The position numbers and the translations under genes were made by a program. Under the pieces are notes generated by a model that made no database searches, was not told the DNA's origin, and saw nothing but the letters and a program-made list of their open reading frames with translations. A stretch of DNA of 64,000 nucleotides from Ichthyophis bannanicus (lineage: Eukaryota > Chordata > Amphibia > Gymnophiona > Ichthyophiidae), in assembly GCA_033557465.1 (NCBI GenBank), contig CM066031.1, positions 1,233,095,312-1,233,159,311 on the forward strand, read 5' to 3'. The stretch's first letter is position 1. The number at the start of each line of letters is the position of its first letter. Shown piece by piece: positions 56,681 through 64,000 of this stretch.

Positions 56681-57669
56681 TTCTACCATGTTGTGCTTTT
56701 ATGATGTGTGTTGATTGCTGGCTATTGTTTATTTATTTTGGTATACATTTGTAAGCCGCCACTTCCAGCGATCAGCAGCGGACCAATGGTGGAATAACAA
56801 GGGAGTATGTATAGAATCACTTGATAAATACAAACTGATTTGAGGGGGGGGGGGGGTGCACCACAAACATATGGAATTACAAATATGCACATGGAGATTA
56901 CAAATATACACATGGCATTACAAATTAGAGTTTGATCAAATATACATTAGAGTGAGCAGAAAAATTACAGTTTGATCACCCAGGTTTGAGCAACCATGAA
57001 AATATAAAATATACATTTGATTGACAAGATAAGTTACAGTTTGATCACTCATTTGAGCAACCAGATACATTACAGGTTTATCAAGAACAGTTGTATAATA
57101 CATCAACAGATATGCAATCTTATTATCATTGACATTGGATCTATTTTTATGTCTCTTGTGCTTCGGGGGAGGTAGGCAACTTGGGTAAGGATGAAAGGTT
57201 GAATCTGCCTAGGTGATGCCATAATGTGATTGGAACAGGTGGGTATTGTGTTGCACTCCTTGCATTGTGTGACCTGTCCCCATGCACTTACTTCACATGG
57301 GTAGTCAGAAACTCTGTTGAAGTGCCTGGTGAGGCGAGGTCATGCCCTCCTCACCCTGGTGAGGTCCTGGCGCCTTCCTGAATCAGGGAATAGGTGCCTC
57401 TGCCAGGTGCATATCAGCCACGCAAGCTGGTGCAGGTCCCTGTGGCTGAAGGGTGGCTTCCTGGACATTGACCCCATGTTTGATGTGCAGGGCTTGATGA
57501 CGCACTAATGTTGCGTATGCGCAGTGAGGTGTGCTTACGCGGGCCACTGCACACTCTGAGGCACCTTAGGGTATGGGACTGAGGTGAGGGTGTTTTTGGC
57601 TCGCAGCAAAGATTGCAGAGATGTGTCTGACTGTTACAGGCATGAAAAGGACTTGCCTCAGACAGCCTT
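56681..57669. other. Harbinger interior, no gene recognised
   Basis: A G-run at 56845-56857 and a local repeat of AAGTTACAGTTTGATCA-like phrases at 56960-57060 are visible. No coding motif. Confidence 0.5.
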
Positions 57670-57760
57670 AACATTATGAGAGCACTGAGGGATTGAACCC
57701 ATGACCTCTGCCTCAGCAACCATTGTATTAACCAGTGAGCTACACCTCTATGGCTTTCAC
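57670..57760 (-). repeat. tRNA-like module 4 (Harbinger right side)
   Basis: The minus strand reads TGTAGCTCACTGGTTAA (A-box-like) and GGTCATGGGTTCAATCCC (B-box-like) about 30 bp later, the best tRNA match of the set. The flanks following it (CTGCAGGTCACTGCACAAAA, TACCAGGATAGGG) match those of module 1 at 36990-37025, so both derive from the same SINE-like unit. Confidence 0.65.
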
Positions 57761-59364
57761 CACAGCAAGGACTGGCTACAGAAAGACTGCAGGTCACTGC
57801 ACAAAATGTCTGCTGTGGCTACCAGGATAGGGTAAACCCACCAGTACCCATGATGCAATGCACATTCAGAACAGCAGTCTACATCTGATCCCAAGATGGG
57901 GTATGCACCTCTACAGCACCTCAGCTTGGTAGGGGGAACTGACCGTGTGTGCTACTGGCACAGAGTTGCTATAGACTTTGACATTGTGCAGGTTCTGTGC
58001 TCCCCCTGAGGATGAGGTGGGGCGCCCAGCACCAGGTCCGCAGTACCCGGGTTAGTTGAGCTAGGCTTTGCTGTAAGTCCCCATCAGTGCCAGTGTATGA
58101 CAAGTGTTTCTTGTAGACATGCCTAGGATAATCCAGTGTCCATCAGTGTTCCCCAGTCACATCTAGCTCTTGGTGACCATGACACACCCAGAATAGTGCA
58201 TATCCAGTGTGGTTGCCATTGTCACTTGCTATAAGAGCAGAGGGGAGGGGGGGGGTCTGGACTCACATGCGGATTATTTAACATCGCCTATCAAACTGCC
58301 TTCTCTGGGTCAAGGTGGTGGACAGGATCTGCCCCCAACAGACCCACACTCTGCATCTTTCCAGTGGAGGCAGTAGAGAGACATGATGAAAGGCTATGGG
58401 ACCAGCAACCCCAGTCCTGATGGCGAAAAAGCACCACCCAGTGCAGTTGATGCAGATCTGTACTTGCACAAGGGCACTGGAAGACAGGCAGTAGGCCTGG
58501 AAAAGCTCAGCTGCCCCCCACCACGTTATGACATTCTCCAGCAGAGAACACAGTCAGTCTGCACCTGCTGTACCCTGCAAGGTGTTCCAGCCATACACAT
58601 ACTAACTGCAGACAGTCTGCTAGCCAGTCCATCATGCATGTTCCCAGAGGAACTATGTGCACCCAGAAGTAGAATATAAGCACAGACACCAAGCAGGTAT
58701 CTCAATGATTAAGCCCCAAAACAGGAACCACACAAATATCACTTAAGAGAAATATCACTTAAGGGAAGCTCTATATAGCACTATGTGGGAACCTAGACAT
58801 GCCATGGTCACTGCTCAGTCAGGGTGAGAGTGACCTTCCAGCATGACATGCTGTGGCCACCCTGTCCATGCAGCTGGTGGTCAGCCACTACAATGTCCCA
58901 GCCATTGCCCCACACTCTGTGCAGATGCATCCTGCCCAGTCTGCCCTGTCCCATACCCACATTACCTTGCTCCTCATTATGCACATTGGCAGGCTAACAC
59001 TGGAAACAGTGTAAGCATTGTGGGCCCAGTGAGGAGTAGGCAGCCACAAAACAATGGATAGACATACACACACTCCCACTCCTATTTCAGCATTGTGCAA
59101 AGATAGAGGTGTTTGGCAGCCCTGACCGCCACACTAGTCCTGAGCACAGTGCAGGCATTGCTAAGGTATGCAGGTGCTAGTAGTAGTGCTTTGGTGGTAA
59201 GTGCTGCTCCATACCGGGCCCAGCGGCCTGACTCTCCATGAGGCTTTGGATAGTGGAGTCTGTGTGTATGGGTGTTTTTGACCCTGTTGGCCGATGCTCT
59301 ACGGTAGCACACATGTTTATGTTTTATGTGCTATGTAGGGTAAAATGTAGGGATATGGTCTGCA
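57761..59364. other. Harbinger interior, no gene recognised
   Basis: No coding motif. The portion from about 59026 on is duplicated at 61428 and beyond. Confidence 0.5.
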
Positions 59365-59455
59365 GGGGCCACAGCTTGGACTTGAACCTGTGACCTTCTG
59401 CCCTAGAATACACTGGCTGTGTGTACTGCACCATACACTTACCGTAGAGGTAGAT
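59365..59455 (-). repeat. tRNA-like module 5
   Basis: The minus strand has TATGGTGCAGTAC and then GGTCACAGGTTCAAGTCC, in tRNA-promoter order. The same module occurs at 61855-61950 in the second Harbinger end. Confidence 0.6.
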
Positions 59456-59996
59456 CACTCCCTGGGGATACCATTACTGTTCAGCAGACAGACCTTGTCT
59501 GTTGCACTGCATGCCACCCACCTGAACAGGGCTTGGCCTTGGTCTGCTGTGGGCAGCTGCCACTGCCCCCTCCACCACCAGAATCCCTCCCCCACCATGC
59601 TGACATGCCCATATGCTGGTAGTGATGGTGGTGCGCAGTCCCAGGCCATCCAGTGTGCAGGTAGGCAGCTGCCTAGGGTGTGGGGTATGGCGTAGAGATG
59701 ACTACATAGACACCCATGCTTCCCCCGGCACCACCGGCCAATGTTATGTGACCTTTGGCGTACTTGCTGGGTAATGTCCCCTGGATGGGACACTGTGGGA
59801 CACAGATTCGTGGGCATGTTTGACCTTGGTCAGTTGCTGTCTTGCTGATTTCCAGTTTTTGCGTTCCTATGTACCACATAGGCATCTGCCTAGTCCACCC
59901 TGTGCCCCAGGTGCCCCACTGCATGTCCCGCCTACAGCCCCCTATGCCCCATTTGCAGCATCGCCATAGTGCCCTTTCATACCTGGGCACTATGCC

Positions 59997-60594
59997 GTTG
60001 CTGCACATGTCAAACAAGAAATTCCCAATATCGCTAGTATTCAAAAGATGCAAAATCAAAAGGAATACTGCTACTCCCCAACCACAATCATCACCAAATT
60101 TTTTGTCGGGCATAAACCACAAGGTGAAGAGGAAACCCCTCTACATCTCACGCAGTACATGCCCCTTTTTTAATTTATTTTCCTTTGGTCTTTATCCAAA
60201 AAGTATTTATTCTTAAACTTAAACTTAAAACAAGTCCACACTTATCTGCTCAATCACGACGTGCACGTTTCGACGTGCCGAATCTTCGGCGTTTTTTAGG
60301 TGGTTTGAACGGACGGACACACTATTTTCTCATTGTGGACACTTAAAGCAGAAGCTTGTCGCTTCGAAACGTGCACGTCGTGATTGAGCAGATAAGTGTG
60401 GACTTGTTTTAAGTTTAAGTTTAAGAATAAATACTTTTTGGATAAAGACCAAAGGAAAATAAATAAAAAAAAGGGGCATGTACTGCGTGAGATGTAGAGG
60501 GGTTTCCTCTTCACCTTGTGGTTTATGCCTGACAAAAAATTTGGTGATGATTGTGGTTGGGGAGTAGAAGTATTACTTTTGTTGCTGCACATGT
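59997..60594 (-). mobile_element. Short PLE-like inverted-repeat element with 14-bp target duplications
   Basis: GTTGCTGCACATGT occurs at 59997-60010 and 60581-60594. Between them, left arm 60064-60272 and right arm 60365-60574 are near-perfect inverted repeats around a short spacer. The arms carry CGAAACGTGCACGTCG, as in PLE terminal repeats, and a 53-bp tail lies to the left, implying minus orientation. There is no coding region. The paralogous sequence at 62461-62474 lacks the insertion. Confidence 0.85.
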
Positions 60595-60699
60595 AGCACT
60601 ACTATCACTGTTTTTGGGCTCCTTGCCTATGCGGTACATTGCTGATACTTAAATAGTTTCTCTCTCCTGCAAATGTGCATCGACAGGTTTTCACTCGCG

Positions 60700-60942
60700 G
60701 TAATGTTCGGTCCTTCAGCTCCCAGCGTTAGTGTAGCAGCCCACTCCCCGCCCCCTCCCCGCCCATTGACCCCTTCTCTCCACCCTCTCTCCAACCTGTG
60801 TGGGACTTAACGCTGCCGGAGATGTTAATGCGTGCTAACGCTGCATCTGATATCATTATCACGCGTTAATGTTACATCTAATAACGTTATCGCGCGTTAA
60901 CGTAGCCACTGCTACGTTACCACGGTTTAGTAAACATACCCC
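60700..60942 (-). repeat. Harbinger right subterminal region and TIR
   Basis: ACGCGTTAATGTTAC, CGCGCGTTAACG and GCTACGTTACC precede the terminal TTTAGTAAACATACCCC. The motifs mirror those at 36110-36255. Confidence 0.75.
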
Positions 60943-60945
60943 TAA

Positions 60946-61399
60946 ATTTATGTTCAGATAAATATATTTTCATAGATCTATTAGTCCTGCTCACATATTT
61001 ATTTAGCTGTATTTATCTGTATATATAATTTGGGGCAATCACACATGATAGCATACAACACATAATCTGAAGTACAGGTAGTATAGTGTGCCCTAGAGCA
61101 GAGTCTGACATAAAAAAATGAAAGTTAAGTTGATATAATACGCTTAGTAGGGGTATTCTGTGATATTGTGGGTGTAATTTTAGAAGCCCTAATCATATTT
61201 TGGACATCTAAATATGGGCACAGAGGCGTCCAAATCACAGAGACATCTCAGAGCCATATTAGAAGCTGGTACTGCGGACGTCCCCAGCAGAGTCGTACCA
61301 AGGGCTGTAAGAGGTGCAGCCGCACAGGGTGTAAGCAGAGAAGGGGGCACTGATATCATCACTGGGCTTCAAGAAAGCTCAAAAAGAGTGATTTAATGA
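60946..61399. other. Spacer between two Harbinger ends, no gene recognised
   Basis: AT-rich at first, then GGGCACAGAGGCGTCCAAAT-type non-coding sequence. No identified feature. Confidence 0.5.
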
Positions 61400-61469
61400 A
61401 TGTGACTGGTAACAGTGGGATATTGTGGGCCCAGGGAGGTGTAGGCAGCCACAAAACTATGGATAGACA

Positions 61470-61471
61470 TA

Positions 61472-61506
<35 letters not shown>

Positions 61507-61509
61507 TCC

Positions 61510-61569
<60 letters not shown>
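61470..61569 (+). repeat. (CA)n microsatellite
   Basis: About 100 bp of CA dinucleotides with interruptions, notably CTCCTATTA near 61506-61514. The paralogous site near 59070 has only a short CACACACTC tract, so it expanded in this copy. Confidence 0.95.
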
Positions 61570-61571
<2 letters not shown>

Positions 61572-61854
61572 CTATTACAGCATTGTGCAAAGATAGGGCT
61601 GGTTGGCAACCCTGCCTGCCACACTGGTCCTGATCACAGTGCCGACATTGCTAAACTGTGCAGGAGGTAGTAGTAGTGCTCTGTTGATAACTGCAGCTTC
61701 GTGCTGGGGCCAACAGCCTGACTCTCCATGAAGCTTTGGATAGTGGTGCCTGTGTGAGTGGGTGTTTGTACCCCTGTTGGTCGCTGCTTTGGGGATTGCA
61801 CATGTTGATGTTATATCTGCATTGTAGGGTAAAATATAGGGACATGCTCTGCAG

Positions 61855-61950
61855 GATCCACAGGTGGGACCTGAACCTGTGACCCTCTACTCCAGGACAC
61901 ACTGGCTGTGTGTACTGCACCACACTGTTGCTAGAGAAGCACAGTAGTCC
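61855..61950 (-). repeat. tRNA-like module 6
   Basis: Minus-strand GTGTGGTGCAGTAC followed by GGTCACAGGTTCAGGTCCC. It is the duplicate of module 5. Confidence 0.6.
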
Positions 61951-62779
61951 CTGGGGCTACCTTTACTTTTCATCAGACAGACCTTTTCTGTAGCACTGCA
62001 CACCACCTCTGGCACCAACACACGCCCCCTACCATGCTGCCTGGCCATATGCTGTTGGTGCTGGTAGTGCGCAGTCCCAGGACATCCACTGTGCAAGTAG
62101 GCGGTCGCCTAGGAGCGGGGTCTGGGGTGAGGAGGCATACGTAGACATTCTCACATCCCCCCATCACCACCTACCAATATGATCTCCCTTCCACATGGGG
62201 GAGGGATGGCTTGGGGGATGTCAGGTCAGTGCCCTAACATCTATTGGCTAGGGTGGACCAGGTAGATATGGGTGGATTGTGGTTGGCCTTGGTCAGCTGC
62301 TGTCTTGCTGATTTCCAGTTTCCTTGTTCCTATGTGCCACTTAGGCGACAGCCTAGTCCGCACTGTGCCCCAGCTGCCCCACTACATGTCCCGGCTGCAG
62401 CCTCCCTATGCCCCATTTGCACCATTGCCATAGTGGCCTTTCATACTTGGGCACTATGCTGTTGCTGCATATGGATCACTACTATCACTTTTCTTGGGTT
62501 CTCTGCCTATGTTGTACATTGCTGACGCTGAGATAGTTTCACCCTACTGCGTATCTGCAGCTAATGACAGGTATTCAGTCCCTGTAATGTTCAGCCCTTT
62601 AGTACCCCACATTAGTGCTATTGGAGCTTCTCCCTGCCCACTCCCCCCCCCCCATTGACCCCTTCTCTCCGCCCTCTCTCCGCCCTCTGCGGGATTTACT
62701 GCAGACGGTGACATTAACACGCATTAGGTACCCTTAACACGCGTTAACGTTACCTAACACGGTTTAGTAAACATACCCC

Positions 62780-62990
62780 TTAATTGAATAAGTCAGCCCT
62801 TATCCATATTGTGGCATTAAGACCCGATATTTAGTGGCAATCACTATCTGGATACTGCCGCTGATTATCTGGATAATGTGAGCAGCGCCAAGGCCTTTGG
62901 ACAGCCTCTTGAAGATCATGGTTTTGGAAAATTGCCTTCTTTTCACTGCTCTATCCTTTCCCTATTTGTTCGTGTTTCCTTTTTCCATGT
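62780..62990. mobile_element. MITE scrap, same type as 13478-13913
   Basis: ATATTTAGTGGCAATCACT, ATCTGGATACTG and ATTATCTGGATAA match the word style of the MITE at 13478-13913. Ends were not found. Confidence 0.35.
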
Positions 62991-63109
62991 GCTTTGTCCA
63001 TTTGATTTTTAACTTTCTTTCTTCTGTTACTCATTCTATTCTCTCAGTTTGGCTATTAGATTTTTCCACACTGATGCCATTGTTCTTCTTTTGCTTATGG
63101 CATTCCTAG

Positions 63110-63640
63110 GTGCAATTTTTTTTATTTTTCATAATTCTTCTATTTTTCGGCATTCTACTTATGCACTTCTATTTTTTTTTCTTCCCATTTATTTCTCTCT
63201 CACCCCTTGCATCTTTGATCCTCACACACATCCTTTCTCTTCCAGCATTTACCCTTCTTCACCTCTTATAAACTGTTTTCTTCCTGCTCCTGTTGTACAT
63301 CTCTGATCTCTTTCTCTTTTCTTGTACTTTCTTCTTTTAGCTTTCATCCCAGGCTCCTCTTCTTTTTCTCCTTCCTCTATTTTCTCTCTCCTCTCTTTCC
63401 TTTCTCTATTTCTCTTTCATCTGCCTTTTCTTTCCCTATCCTTCATCTTTCTCTTTCCTGCCTAACATACTGTTACTTTCCCCTCCCCTTTACACCCTCT
63501 CCTCTTTCCTTCCCCATCTTTTCTTATTGTCTCTGCTCTTCACTGTCTCTTCTTTTTCCTCTCACTTCCCTTTCTTTCTCTTTCTTCCTCCTCACACCCT
63601 CCCCTCTCATCTCTCCCCTTCTCATGCTGTCTCCCCAGTA
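63110..63640 (+). repeat. Polypyrimidine tract
   Basis: About 530 bp are dominated by C and T, with TTCTTTTTCTC, CCTTTCTC and TTTCTCT repeats. The mirror-type composition could support triplex DNA. Apparent frames within it (PFSFSSFSS-type) are artefacts. Confidence 0.8.
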
Positions 63641-64000
63641 CAGGCTACAGGGATTAAGAGCATGTACAGTGCTGTTGATCTCCATTGCTCCATCTTCCAT
63701 CTATCATTGGACATCTATTCTGAAACAGAAAGGGCTTGAGTAGCAGCAGGAGGAGGTCAGTGGGACTAGCAGTACTATGCATGCCCTAAATCCCCATTTA
63801 TTTAATTTATTTAAAAATATTTATATACCATATAATCTGCTGTAATTGTTCAAATTCCATCACTTATCTGTCATTCCGTTGCTCCCTGGCTGTACTCCAT
63901 GACATTATTTATACCATGGTAGAACAGGGACAGTATGGGTAGAATTGACAAGTTGTACCGTGGAATGAATATTGCTGTCTTGTACAACCGGGGAACAGTG
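63641..64000. other. Non-coding, no recognised feature
   Basis: Ordinary-looking sequence to the window end. Nothing supported. Confidence 0.5.

Larger units (their letters stand above)
36094..60942. mobile_element. Very large PIF/Harbinger-type DNA transposon with nested insertions
   Basis: The left end GGGGTATGTTTACTAAA (from 36094) is matched by the inverted right end TTTAGTAAACATACCCC (to 60942). TAA flanks both ends (36091-36093 and 60943-60945), the 3-bp duplication typical of Harbinger transposons. Inside are the two classic genes: transposase (41892-43849, minus) and Myb/SANT protein (44858-53580, plus). Removing the PLE at 39467-40721, the CR1 nest at 47516-53344 and the PLE at 60011-60580 leaves about 17 kb, much longer than usual for the superfamily. 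The interior is rich in CA/TG. Whether the two TIRs really bound one original element is an inference. Confidence 0.72.
61400..62779. mobile_element. Second Harbinger right end, left-deleted
   Basis: From GGGCCCAGGGAGGTGTAGGC (about 61428) it parallels 59026-60942 and ends in the same TTTAGTAAACATACCCC at 62779. TTA follows. It has module 6 (61855-61950) and the empty PLE site. No left TIR was found, so it is a remnant of another copy of the same family or a partial duplication. Confidence 0.75.

Noticed and set aside
63110..63640. Membrane-protein-like frames with Phe/Ser/Leu runs
   Set aside because: They arise from the polypyrimidine tract.

Overview
This is repeat-dense vertebrate nuclear DNA with no recognisable host gene. 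The mix of elements suggests an amphibian, and a caecilian would fit: CR1 LINEs with an SGNH-esterase ORF1, Tx1-like L1, an L2-like LINE, Ngaro/DIRS-type retroelements, Penelope-like elements (PLEs), PIF/Harbinger transposons, hAT- and Harbinger-type MITEs and a tRNA-derived SINE. The taxonomic guess is inference only. Nearly every long reading frame belongs to a transposable element, and most carry stops or frameshifts.

Layout. 1-5606: an L1 whose ORF1 half lies inverted (minus strand) upstream of a plus-strand ORF2, the arrangement left by twin priming. 5607-14375: mostly old non-coding sequence with two MITE-like elements, a hAT-type MITE, a probable solo LTR and an antisense L1 remnant. 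14376-20806: a minus-strand Ngaro element with split direct repeats, gag, RT, RNase H and an SGNH domain, but no visible tyrosine recombinase. 21386-24400: a SINE with a perfect 14-bp target duplication, an L1 scrap, and an older LINE ORF1 interrupted by a young CR1. 24400-33150: a second Ngaro, plus strand, with gag, RT, RNase H, tyrosine recombinase and SGNH domain, broken by two minus-strand CR1s. 33390-35998: an L1 ORF1 start (minus) and an L2-like LINE (plus).

36094-60942 is bounded by matching terminal inverted repeats and TAA target duplications. It holds a two-exon Harbinger transposase pseudogene (minus) and a divergent three-exon Myb/SANT gene (plus) whose splice phases still agree. 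Inside lie a PLE with a GIY-YIG domain (39467-40721), a CR1-within-CR1 nest that splits Myb exon 3 (47516-53344), a 91-bp minisatellite (about 55340-56680), tRNA-like modules near both ends, and a short inverted-repeat PLE (60011-60580). A second Harbinger right end (about 61400-62779) carries the empty site for that last PLE.

How the parts work together: the elements are parasites of one another. CR1 RT would have copied the CR1s. Harbinger transposase (DDE nuclease) and its Myb partner would together mobilise the large Harbinger. The Ngaro RT/RNase H/recombinase set would copy Ngaros through circular intermediates. Coordinates of degenerate elements are approximate, and family names come from motifs read by eye.
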